From Rotaria socialis (lineage: Eukaryota > Rotifera > Eurotatoria > Philodinida > Philodinidae), in the NCBI GenBank assembly GCA_905331475.1, contig CAJNYU010003034.1, positions 1 through 64,000 of the forward strand: a DNA stretch of 64,000 nucleotides, in the 5' to 3' direction. Within the stretch, counting starts at the first letter, position 1. Each line of letters starts with the position of its first letter. The translations under genes were made by a program, and so were the position numbers. Under the pieces are notes generated by a model. That model was given only the letters and a program-made list of their open reading frames with translations, did no database searches and was not told where the DNA came from. Shown one piece after another: positions 24,426-37,200 of the stretch.

Positions 24426-27400
24426 TTATTCATTTGGATTGAAATTATTTTTTTGAAGTAAAGGCTGTTGCTCACTATTATTTGTTGCTGTTTCATTTGG
24501 ATTTTGACGACGTACTTCATCAAATAATGTGGATGCTGTCGTTAAATTTGATAATGAAGAAAATGTAAGTGTGTCATCACCATTGTTTTGTGTTGCTGTT
24601 ACCTTTTGAGATGGTGGTGGAGAATTTAATGAGAATATATCTTTCACATGAGTAATAGTTCGCGTTGATGATTCGATCACGCCAAACGTACTTTCATTTG
24701 ACGTAATACCAGATCGAGCGAGAGGAATCAAAAATTTGACGTTTTTTGGTGCCGAAACAATAGATACACCTTCATTAGGAACAGTACATATTTCATCGTT
24801 AGGATTTGTTGCTGAATTCTGTGACATTAAATGATTGAGTGCGGCACCAAGTACACTATTGTCAGTATAAAATTGATATTCATTGAAAGAATCATTTTTA
24901 GGTAAAGTTGAATGTTGATTATTATTGATTGTTGATGAAGGTTGCGATTGGCGCTGAAAATGAAAACGTCTGTAACAAGAAAAAGTTGAATGTAACCTTC
25001 AGTATTTATATGCACAAAACAAAAACTCACCTTTCTTCTTCTCGTTTTGTTTCAATCCAATTATTAAATAATACCCAATCACCAAATCTCATTGAAAGAA
25101 TCTTTAGAGAAACAAAAATATGTTAATAAACAAAGATGAAATTATGTTTTCAATGTTTTTATACTTGTTTAAGTTCTTCAAGCTCACATGTTACTAAAAC
25201 TCGACCACTTATATTATATTCATTGATATCATGAATATAAGCTGGTATCATTGATGATTTCAAACCAGTAATACCATTTTTTAAACAGTCACATACATCA
25301 TTGACTGACATTTCACTCAATGGTGGTGATAAATCTAACTATTATTTCGAATGAAAAATTTTCAACATATAAATACAGTAAGTATTTTATTGTAGAAAGT
25401 GTAAAATTTACTTTGACATTTGAAGACGGATCCGATATTGTTGAAAGTTTCTGATTAATCAATGATTGTGTCATAGTTGGTGATGCAAATGATATTGATG
25501 ATGTTCTACGATGACTATCGTCATCATCGGCATGTTTTTTCATTGACACTTGATTATATAAACGATGTGATAGAAAATCAAATGAAGAACCTTGCTGATT
25601 TCCTATAGAGTAAGAAAACGAAATAGATGAATCGATTTGATAGATTTTCTCTTAATACCAATATAATCTGGACCACTAACACTGAATCTCGGATGAAGTG
25701 TATTCTTGTGTCGTGATGTATACCCTAAGAAACCACCACGTCCATTTAGACTAGAAAAATAGAAGATGAACAATGTCAACTTCATACAATAATCGAATTC
25801 ATTATAAAAAAAGAAAAATAGGCAAAAAAGAAAACAAACTCTGCCCATACAACATGAGAAATACTCTCAAAATTTTATCACATTACCAATGAGTACAATG
25901 ACCATGTTCAAAATCTCTGTATAGGAAAAAAATTGAATATAATTATCTAGTATTCAATTTTTCTTATTTTTTTCTATTTTGTTTTAACATACTTTGAATC
26001 GCGATGAGAGAAAAATCTCGATGCATCTCCATTAATGAAACCATTTTCATCGGCATTATTCATGAAAAAATAAGCTGCGGAGTCTATTTCAAAAGAACAA
26101 AGTACTTAGTATTCCAGCAAGAACCAAACCATTTACCTCGAATGAGCTTATTTAAATATGGATCAAGATTACATGTACAGAGAAGAAATTGTTTTAAATC
26201 ATTAACATTCAAAACAGGTTCACCATGTTCTATACAATGTTCAAATTTACGTCCATTACGGTCAAGTTCTAAGAGTGGATCATTTGATTTTGGAATGAAT
26301 GGTTTAATTCTACAAAATAAATTTTCATTTAAATTAGATCATTCATAAACTACAATTATCCATATATATATGTATATATACTTTTCATATAAAATTTTCA
26401 ATGCAGTATCATCTGAATATTCTTGTTCATGATCTTCATAATAAACAATAATCCATGAAATACGATATGGCCATTGCTCTACTAAATATGACCAACAGCC
26501 AAGTCGTTTCCAACTAAATAATACTTGATTAGCACGAAGTAATCGACCAGTCATAGCAATTATATTAATTAGACGTTGAAGAATTCTTGGATTAATATCA
26601 AGAAAATAATCAGATTGAAGTAACTGGTGCGTTAATTCTGATGTTGTCACCTGACATCGAAAAAGAAAAGTTAGATGAAAGTGAAACGAAGAAAACTAAA
26701 TATATGAATCAGACTTGTTTAGTATTTGATAATGTATCTCGTCGTTGTCGACGTCGCTTATTTTTCGGAAGTTTATTAGTTGGTATTGGTTTTGCGCTTA
26801 CATCTAAGATTGATGCACCATTAGTAAGAGTCTAAAGACAAATTCAATAAGTTATATATGTTGACCAGCAAAACCAAAAAAAATATCAACCAACATTTTG
26901 TCTCTTTTTTGGAAAATCATCAGCATCTTTTTTTAATTGTTTGGTTTTACTTGTATTCAATTGCAAATAGATAGGAAGTTGAATAATCGAACGTAAATAT
27001 TCATGACCATTAACACTCGTATCAAAACATTGGTTTTGAGCTGTTGTTGACGGTACTGCCATTGTTGTTGATAAATCTTGCATCATTTTATGTGGATCGC
27101 AAACAATCAATGTGATAAATGGATCGTTTTCTTTTGTTAAAAGTACATGTACTTGCTAAAAAAGAACAGTAAGATAAATCATAGTATACAAAAAACAAAC
27201 GGATTCATCTTATCAAACTATTTTATTGACTTACATCAAGTATTTGAAGAATACGTTGCTGTTCACATACGTCTAAACCATCAATAAGAACAACAAGACG
27301 AGTATTAATATTAAGAAATGCTTCAACCGATTTAATGATATATGATAATTGGCTAACCTGAAAATTAAAAATATTTGTTTCTTAGAAAAAAAAGAAGAAA

Positions 27401-30400
27401 GCCATTGAAATTTCATTTACTTCTTTTTTTAAGCGATAAAGTGAATTTTCATTAAGTCGTGACGAATGATCAGAAAATTTCATTATTTTTGATTTTGGTG
27501 ATTTTAATAAGCCCACAAATACTCGTAGACAAGTGGAACAACCAAACAATATCGATAAACTTAATACGCTGACCAGGGAAATATAAGTCACATTGACTGA
27601 ATGATGAATAGATGGAATTTCTATAATAATTTCAAAAATAATATTTTTCTTTAATATTTTTGTCAGAAAATATTACTATATATCAAAGCAAGAATAGCTA
27701 AAGTCAATAGAAGAGCTAATTGTATTGTAATAAACATGAATGCTGGAATGCAACACATATAACGGAATCGATGGCGACTTAAATCTAATTAGAAGATAAG
27801 AATGCAAATAATATACCACAGAAAACGTTTTTTCACGGCATACCTTTGGAATGAAGTGCACGACATAGACGTGTTGCTACAAGACCAAATGTTTCTTCAA
27901 CATTGGTTCCTAGTTCAGCAATCATTCCAGCACTCGCTTTTTCACCTTCAACTGTCGAAACTTTTCCATATTCAGTAAAAATAAATCTACAAAAGAAATG
28001 TTTTTTAAATAAAAATAAAAATAAAATTCTTGTCGACTATTCAGCTTACTTCATCTTTTGATAATCAAATGTATCGCTCTTTTTTGAACGACGATGAACA
28101 TACGGATTCATAAAAAGAACTTGAAGTAGAAATCGTAAGATTTCTAAGCGTTTCTTTATAAATTGTGCTATATTAGCAGTCCATGCATAATCTTTATGAC
28201 GAAGAAGATATCGAATGAAAAAGAGAAATGTTAAACAAATAATAATCAAAGCAACACCACATGATATGCCAACAATATAATGTATTGAGAAACCAATAAT
28301 AAGACCGATAATTAATGCTGCAATAACAATAACTGATAGAAGTAAGGGTGAAAAATCAATCGTTGGAAAATCTGAAAAATAGAATAGAAGAAATGAGAAG
28401 AAAAAATGATTTTCCCAAATATACCTGTTAATTGTGCGAAACTATGCATTTCGTCTAGAGAAGAAAAATCTAAGATGGGAACACAATGTAAAATGAAGAA
28501 AGATACCTTTTAGATGAGTTAATAATGCTGATTTTCCACTACCCCATTTTGCATAAAGACCCTAGATGATTGATAGAAAAAGATCGAAAGATTTTTAAAA
28601 TTATAAAATTTCTCACCACAGTAATTGGTGTTCGAAGTGATGGTTCACTCAATATTTCGGCTAATGCTGACGAATATAAATCATAACCCAGAATAGAATC
28701 ATCATTTAAGTTTAATGTTCCTATTTGTGAGCAAAGAAACAAACAAGAAGAAATCATACGTTTTCTATATGTGAAAGATAGAAATGCATACGTTGTCCAA
28801 AAATAGTTGTTAAAATACTTTTTTGTAGATTAGCATCAATTTTGTATGGTGTTTCACCACGCTTGTTAGGACGATATAAATATTTTGAATGGCGTGGATT
28901 TGAAAGTAAAATATCAGCAATATCTCGACTGCGATTACGTAGAGCAATATGTAAACTATTATCTCCATACTAAACAAAAATTAATTTATTAAATTTGAAA
29001 AATATCTTCCAGAGAGAGAGAAAGAGAGAGAGAAATTCTACCCTATCAGTTGATGATAGCCTAGCCCCATATTTGATTAGTTCATAAATAATAGCAACAC
29101 GTTTTCGTTTCGTAGCTAATAAGAGTGGTGTATCATCATCTTCACCGCCTGGTACTTCAACGTCGGGACTAAATTGAAGTAAACATTTAACGACATCAAG
29201 TCGACCTCGTTCAACTGCCCACCAAATCGCTGTTTTATTTTCCTATTTTATTTTTTAAATAGATTAAAATAATCAGCTGCTAAAAGAGAAAACATTGTAT
29301 TTAAATCAACTTACAGCACCAACAGCATTTATATCAGCATGATTTTCGAGTAGAATAGCGACAGAATCTTCTTTTCCACCTTTGACAGCAAAAAAAAGAA
29401 CTGGATCACCATTCTAAATCGATAATAGTAAGTCAATTGTTAAAAAATGAAAAGAAAGATCTTAAATATATATATATCATACTTTATCAACTGTATTAAC
29501 ATAAGCATGATGTCGAACAAGTTCAGCAACAACATCAGTTAGACCTTGTGCACATGCATGACTCAATGGTGTTTGCCCATCCTATTGAAATATATCTATG
29601 GAATTAGTTTTCTCAAAACCAAACTTACAGTAAAATCTCACCTTATCTTGTACTTTAATGTCAATAGATGTATTTTGAAGTAGACAAAGAGCTGTTTCTC
29701 CATGACCTCCTCTTGTCGCAGCCAGAAGAGCTGTCATATTTTTCATTCCGATGTTATTAACAGTAGCATTATATTGTAATAATAGATCAACTACTTGTGT
29801 ATGACCTGATAGAAAAGAAAGTTTCAAATATTATTCTATGAAATTACTTATCGAAACGTACCACGTCGACTAGCCCAAATTAATGGTGTTGTATCATTCT
29901 TATCGCATAGATTAGGTGAAGCACCAGCTTTGAGTAATAATTCTACAATTTCAACATGATTTCGTCCTGAAGCCCAACTTAAACTGGATATGCCATGTTC
30001 ATCGATGGCATCTACATTCGCCTCACAACTTAATAAATAGTCAACAACTCTTGTATGCCCTTCATAGGATGCCCACATCAAAGCAGTAAATTGCCCCTAT
30101 TTGAGAAAAATTTAAATCAATATTTCTTTCTATGTTTCAATTATTTGCAACTTACACAATCGCAATGTTCAATTTTTGCACCATATTCAACGAGTGTACG
30201 AACATCATCTAAATTTCCATTTTGTGCTGCATTTAATAATGCCGTCCAATTATCCTGAATAGGAAATCATTATTTTGAAGTAATAATTAAAATAATTTCT
30301 TCTAACATAAAAATAGTCGTTCTTCAATCAGATACGTTAAAGCATGTTTTATTATAATATTTGTGATGAAAGAATAGAGTTAAAATTTTGTTCATATATT

Positions 30401-30748
30401 ACCCATGTTTGTCAAAAAGTATACATTTTAGTTCAATCCTCTTTTTCATAACAAACAGATTAGACTGAGAATTTGTTTTTTCTTACCACATCCTCTGCGT
30501 TTACGTCAGCCTTAGCTTCAAGAAGAAGTTTTATGCATTCTGAATGATTGCATCGAGCAGTTAAGATAAGAGCTGTTTGTTGATCCTAAATGAATCGAAC
30601 AGAAAATTAAATTGAATTATTTTTCCTCCTAGATAAATCCTACTTCATCACGCGTTTCTAAATCAATTCCATTTTCTATATTTCTTTTAACGGCATCAAA
30701 ATCTCCATTTTCAGCATCAAGTAAAAATTGACGAAAAACATTGGCCAT
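24426..30748 (-). CDS. KIDINS220: Kidins220/ARMS-like ankyrin-repeat membrane protein with KAP NTPase domain
   Basis: Twenty-eight exons join in frame to 1455 aa. The N-terminal ~440 residues are ankyrin repeats, several encoded by 99 bp phase-0 exons, one repeat each (30487-30585, 30156-30254, 29483-29581, 29315-29413). Then come [18 protein letters not shown] and the KAP P-loop [11 protein letters not shown] (about 462-472). Paired hydrophobic segments in exons 28050-28371, 27677-27784 and 27421-27620 are the transmembrane helices. Walker B is LVVLIDGLD (about 768-776); [15 protein letters not shown] and [14 protein letters not shown] follow the vertebrate order. A SAM-like region (about 1194-1262, ending MRFGDWVLF) precedes a Ser/Asn-rich tail. 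In vertebrates this is a scaffold for neurotrophin and ephrin receptors at the plasma membrane. Two donors are weak: GTTGGT at 26894 and GTCTGA at 26714. Confidence 0.95.
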
Positions 30749-30868
30749 TCAGATCTATCTGAATCGAAAGAAAATATATATTTTACTGTAGATGTTTGTC
30801 AGAAATGTCCAAGTATCAGCGATTTTTTTATTGTACATGAAATTAGAAAAAAATCTCTCCTATCTATT

Positions 30869-32582
30869 TTATAATTGTTCTTGTGCATGTCGTGTTGTAA
30901 TGCCAGCCATGTTAAGAATAGCTTCTTCTTCTTCATATGTTCTTTTGACCTACGAAAAAGATTTAAATACGACAAAAACTCATGTCAAAAATATGATTTG
31001 CTTTTACTTTGCGAGCTTTTTCAACTTGTTTTGTTTCCCATTGACGCATACTATTCTGTTCGTCAGCACTGTCTCTACCGCCAACACCCCATACATCAAT
31101 GGCAGCTAAACGGCCTTCACCATTTAAATGTTTTACATTGAAAAAGTCACCATCAATATTCAGAAATGTATGTGCAAGATCACGACCAATAAATAAACCA
31201 AGTGTTGATACACCACGTAGTTTTGTATTCATAAAAATAATATTTGGACCCTCTAAAATGAAAGTCAAAATAGAATAGTAAATCATTTAACATATGAGCA
31301 AAAATGTTAATTGTTACCCAGAACAGTTTTAAACACAGGTTTCAATTGAAATAAACACGCTTGGATACCACCAAAATGTTTAGGTGATTCTCTATGTAAA
31401 ATAGTCAAGAGTATTTCAAGAATATGTTCTTTTTCTTAATTTTCTACTTGAATTCTTCGTCACAGCATAAACAAAATAAGTAACCATCTGATACTTCGAA
31501 TAAAATGATAATTGGTGCTTTGTAGCCAAAAATATGATGTTGAAATCTACAGTAGAATGATTGAAAATTAATTAAATATTGGTTATATCATCATTACTAT
31601 ACCTATTTAAACTTGATCCATCACGATGGCTATCATATAGATGATTCCACATTCGACCATGCTTTTATTTTAAAAATTGAAAAAAGTGAAGAGAAAAATA
31701 CAAAAATAAAATTACCAAGACTGAAGACATTCGATCCAATAAAGTTGTACAAGAATTATCCGCTGATAAATACGAAATAGGAATATTATGAGTAAATAGC
31801 CATACCCAAGTTGGACTAAGAATATTATTCATTTTCATCAATGAGCAATTCTATTGACAAAATGAAACTTAAAATTGTCAGCTTATAATAAAATAATATA
31901 CCGATGCGGATGCTTCTTGAGATGTCTTCTTACTGGTAGATGATGTTGAATTTGTACGAAACCACGTTTCAAAACCATAAAATAGTGTTGGAAATTGTGC
32001 ACGTACCCATTGATAAAATTGTTCTTGTTCAATTTCAGATGATTTAGAGGTTCCGATACTGTTCGTCAATGCCGAAAAACATTCATTATCAAACATAGTG
32101 GGTTGAAGTAAATTGACATTTTCTTTTAAAGCTTGTTTTAAATCGAACTGACAACAATCATAAAAAAGTTTAGTTAATTCTAAATTTAAAATAAACAAGG
32201 AATTGCGTAATTGTTTCATATGAAATCAATGATTTTACCATTTCGTGAAATACTAGTTCGATCGTTCCAAATAAGTTTGATTAAAAGCATTGAAAATTCT
32301 TCTGATTTCATTGCAGATGAAAGACTATCAATAATTTCATGATCAGATGATACATTATTTTTTTGTCGAATTATACTCAGAGGAAATTGATCATCGTTAC
32401 ATAACTAAAAGCATTAGAAACATTTATTAGTCGATAAGGTCAAATTCATTGTTTAGGCTCTAATATCTTACAAGAGATAATAATCGAAGAATTTCCTCAT
32501 ATATATGAGGATTTTTGTTTGAAGTCTGTTCAATTTGACTAGCGTTTGAGGGTCTACTACTACTTTGTAATGTATTTCCCAT
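30869..32582 (-). CDS. TLDc-domain protein, MEAK7-like
   Basis: Nine exons (32472-32582, 32239-32404, 31902-32179, 31716-31850, 31603-31661, 31448-31546, 31318-31391, 31008-31252, 30869-30949) give 415 aa starting Met-Gly-Asn. The TLDc domain spans about 186-390, with ISYLSADNSCTTLLDRM, LYDSHRDGSS, FGYKAPIIILFE, HFGGIQACLFQLKP, NTKLRGVSTLGLFIGRDL and AIDVWGVGG. The helical tail QWETKQVEKARKVK suits MEAK7. MEAK7 is a lysosome-associated mTOR-signalling protein anchored by an N-terminal myristoyl-glycine; Gly2-Asn3 fits that. An in-frame Met at 32651 would add 23 mostly hydrophobic residues; I prefer the MGN start on family grounds. It lies 121 bp upstream of Kidins220 on the same strand. Other TLDc proteins (OXR1, NCOA7, TBC1D24) are less likely because no LysM or TBC domain is present. 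Confidence 0.82.
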
Positions 32583-32847
32583 TATAAACTCAAGTATCAA
32601 CAAATTTATAGATAACAATAAAAAGAAACAAAAAGATCGATAGAGTTTCAAGACAAGTTAAATCTCCAATAAACACATTTGATATTCCAGTCTGAAGAGA
32701 ATGACAACTCACATTTCACTTTTTTCAAGGACTCGAGTATATGTTGGCTGTTTACAATGTACTACCCAGAAACAGCGAATCTGATAGGGGGCGCCACGTG
32801 GCACTGTCATTAGATTCAAATGTATATCCCAAGACAATCATTACGAC
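32583..32847. other. Region upstream of the MEAK7-like gene
   Basis: Contains the 5' flank of the MEAK7-like gene, with a pyrimidine-rich strand (TCTTTTTGTTTCTTTTTATTG on the minus strand). No other gene is seen. Confidence 0.5.
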
Positions 32848-33422
32848 CAGCGGCGTAACCAGGATTTTTAGACCATTGAGCAAACTTCTATGAAGTCGAA
32901 AAAAAACCCATAGGTAAAATTGGCAACATTTTTATTGATAGGCTAAAATTTTTTAACCCAACAAAGTATTGATAGCGTAGAAAAAACACAGAAAGAAAGA
33001 AAATGATATTCATTTAACTACACAAAAAAATATGATATTCTTTTAACCTAATATATATATATGAAAAGAATCTCAGCTTTTAAGCTTGTCTCACACTTGT
33101 TGAGCTAGACATATTTAATCCTATCTTCAGTTTCTATTTATAACATTTGGCTTCGAAATTCAAACACCAAAATCAAGATGACGATTATATATTTTTACAT
33201 ATAATTTCAATGTTTCGAAGAAAAGTGATAGCTTAATAACGTATTGCCACTGGCAGATCTACCATTACAGTCAACCGGCGAGGACCACCTCTTTTACGAA
33301 ATTTTTTCGATTTTTCCCAGCAGAAATGACACAGAAAAAAGTCGTACTGCCTCAAATAGGCTTCAAAAACCACTTTTTGATCAGGAGTGCCATCCCTTAC
33401 TGATTTTCTGGATACGCCACTG
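32848..33422. mobile_element. Degenerate 575 bp element with terminal inverted repeats
   Basis: The left end reads CAGCGGCGTAACCAGGA. The right end, read on the other str­and, is CAGTGGCGTATCCAGAA: 17 bp with four differences, in inverted orientation. Ends of the CAGTGGCGTA.CCAG type occur on many non-autonomous DNA transposons in animals. The interior has no transposase frame; a 64-codon minus-strand frame at its right end is probably chance. The 8 bp flanks do not match, so this is an old insertion or the ends are misplaced. Confidence 0.55.
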
Positions 33423-34295
33423 TGCATTGGGTCGTTTTCCAGTTCGCATGGCTTAGTATTAACTTTTTAAAATAGGACAAAAGAGAACACCAAAATTGCA
33501 AGTGTAAGTGCGCAATTTTATACGTATAAGCATATTTGTGTTTTTTCTTTAGACTTATGTGATGACACATGATAGTGTGTACACTCGTTCCATTAAGTAT
33601 GAGATGATGCTACCGAAAGCATATCACAATGAACTATCTACACATGTTTGGATGTATCATCCATATGATCGAAATTGTATCGTGTGAAACTATCGAAGTC
33701 ATCAGAAATCCTAATATACCATCGTTGAGGATTGTCGTAGTGGTTGGTTTAGGAAAATGACAAAAAAAGAAACATAAAGCTGTTTTATACATAAGTTCTC
33801 AAAGTTCCAGTTTATTCTTTCAAATGGCCCTACCATCAGGCTACTCTATTAAAGTCATTCGTTTAACGTATCTAACCTTTGATATCATGCTTGCTGACAA
33901 CAGCATATGACCATCAATTCAAAATTAGACATTTTCAATAAATTTAAGAAGACTATCAGTTTGATCGTAGCTCATGTATACATCGATCCGCTATAAGAAA
34001 AGATATCTAACTTACTGATGCAACCAGCTGAGTAACACTGATCATAATTTATGCTCAATATCTGATAAATCAATACTTGTTATCGATGTAGTTGTTTACA
34101 CAATATTGTATTATAGTTAATTGTAGCAATAGAGTTGGTATTTTATACTCAACGAAATTTCTTTATTAGATCATCAGTTCTATTTAATAATACACAAATA
34201 GCAGCTACACAAAAAAAATTGCTTTAAAAAATCGACTAGATTTTTGTTTTCGAAAATATGTTTAAACACAGCAACGGTTATTTGAATTGAATTTG
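33423..34295. other. Intergenic region 3' of RTEL1
   Basis: AT-rich with no exon evident on either strand. The right end is the RTEL1 3' UTR. Confidence 0.55.
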
Positions 34296-37200
34296 TTATT
34301 TACATCGAAAAGGATTATTGCTATGATTTGCTAAGAGAATAGAAGATTTAACATAGGCTTTAAACTTTTCACAAGAAAATAACTCACTTTTGACTATTTT
34401 TGGTGAAGATGTTTCTAAATCACTTGATGATAAATCTTTTCTTTTGTTGCTTATTATGTTTTCATTGTCTTGTTGTGTTTCAAGAGTCGAGGTCGAGAAA
34501 CTAGATTTTTGGCCAACTTCAATATATTCTTGACGAAATTGTGCACTGATATGTCGAGCCATATCTGAAATAACTCGTAAACATTCTACGTATTTAATCC
34601 TATGAATTGAATCGTTTTAGAATTACCTATAAAAAGTGTATAATGATTTTTTGCCAGATTTTCAACTAATAGCGTTTGTAATTTCAAAAATATTGTTCGA
34701 TCTGTTTTATGAATTTTATGATCTTGTAACATATGTGTAAAACGTGCATAGTTGCCATGTGGCATAGCTGCTTTTAACTATAATGAAACAAAATTTTCAT
34801 TCAAAAACAAGTCAGTTATTCAATTACTTGAGATAATAGTTCTCTATATTCAGAAGCTTTTGCGTTTGATACAGCTACGGTCGGATTATTCGTATTACTG
34901 TTAGTAGGAAGTGTTGAAGTCTCTTCGAACTAAATTAAATGTAGAGTAGCTAGTTTCGTACATTAAAATAAATGTCTTCATACTGTTCCCATCATTGGTA
35001 GAAATCTCTTAGACAACGAATCCGTTCGTACAACTTCACGTCGTTTCAATTCGAGCATGGCATCAAAATCACGTTGTTTCTACATGGAAGCAATTTGAAA
35101 TAATTTTATTTTGTACAAAAAGCGAACACTTACATCGTCTTTGTCTACACTCTGTAGAGACATTGCAATTCCATTCTGAATAAACATATTTGAAAAAGTC
35201 AATAGCTTATTAGAAGCTAAAAGAAGTTTACTTGTCGTGTTGACGATATAGCATCAAATAAAGATTGATGAACAACATTAGTTTCATTTCGAAGATTATT
35301 TGATGAAATTTGTTCCGTCATTTTTACAGAATATCCATCTGAAAAGAAGTAAATATATTCTTATTTTAGCAAATCACAACATAACAGCGCAATAGAAACC
35401 GCTTACTAGATTGTTTTAATGTTGTTTGAAGAATATCTTCAGATGATGATATTGTTTGACTGATAGATTTCGATGTAACATGTGTAATCATTGTCGTTGA
35501 ATGCGTAACAGATGGACAAAATGCTTGTTGAATAGGATGAGCTGTTTGTGGACCTATTGTATTAGTTGGTGAATACTAAATTAAAGAACGAACCAAAAAA
35601 TGGTACAACAATTATATTTGAAAAATATTAATAAGACAACTTGAGCAAAAAAGTCTTTGAGTCCTTTCATCATGCCAGTAAAATCAACTTTATGTATAAA
35701 TGGATGAATCCATTTTGATAATTTATCTGTATTGTCTCCAAATCTATATAAAAAAGAAAACGATAATTTGTTCTTAAATTTCTCATCTTTTTTCTACCGT
35801 TGATCAAAAAAAAGCACAGCACCATAATCACGTCGATGTCTAATCACACGACCTACACATTGATTGATAGCTCGAAAAGCTTGTTGATTATACCAGACAT
35901 CACCTGCTTTTAAATCTTTCTTTTAAAATAGAATAAAGAAGCGAGGTTTATTTCATCTAAATATCTATCAAAATCTGTCTTAAAAAATATACATTATTAC
36001 GATTTATTTCATCTAGATAATGTCGTTTAGCAATAACTCGTCTATCTTGATGAGGTGCAAATGGTATACCAATAAGAATTACAGCTCGGCAAGATTTATC
36101 ACTGAAATCAATGCCTTCACTTAATTTTCCACGAGCAACAGCAAATAACATGGCACCACGTGGATCATTTTCAATGATTGTATTATATTCTTTCATTTGA
36201 CTTTCAAATTTAATCTTATTTCGTTGTTCAATAATTACTCTTTTACGTTGATTCATTGTTTCAAATGTAGCATTATTCTATTGTGATTTATTCAAAATTC
36301 AAAATCTATTATCAAATTTGTTTCTATATTAAAACAAGCAAACCTTCCATGTTTGAACGACTTCTTCAATCATTTTATAACAAGGAAAAAAGACAAGAAC
36401 ACCACCTGGAATATTTTTAATTACATTATGTAGTGTTTGACCTAGAGAATCAATTGTTCATTTGAATTGTCTAATAAGATATCAATTGTTTTCTTTTACC
36501 CAATGCTTCTTGATACTCTGGATTTTGTCTAAACAAACCAATAGATTTGTATTGTATTAAGAAAATATGTAAACATTTCTTGTGATTTACCTTGTTCTAT
36601 AGACAGACGTAAGAGTATGTTTATTACCAGCTGCTCGAGGTAGAATAGCGGCAAACAATTGATTCTGTTCTATAATATGATCATTTTGAATGACAATATC
36701 GAATGGTCTAAAATTTGTCACGGATTAAAAAATTTTATTTTTGAATTCATCGAGCAATAATAATAATAATAATTAATCTTACATTGCTAATTGTGTTTGA
36801 AATGAATCTATTGGTGAAAGTGTACCACTAGTTAAAAGAATAGATCGAGTATTTTGCATACATAATTGTCGCATGGCAAAGCCTGGTGATAAACACCAAT
36901 AATGAAGTTTTTTAGGTCCTAACCAATACAAAAAAAAGATTATTTTTAGTAATTGTATGATGTTTCACCTAGGGGGAAACAGCAGACTTTTGGACTTCAA
37001 GTTACTTTCAGCTACTTCAAGTAGTTTACTTTGAAGTACTTGAGAGTACTTCAAGCTACTTCAGCTACTTGGTCCTACTTTGAACTACTTCAATCAGTCT
37101 ACTTTGACGTTCTCTTCTACTTCAAGTCTGCCATTTCCCCCTAGTGTTTCACTCACGTTTTGAAGTAGCAATCGACGGTCTTTGTTCACTATTATTGCTC

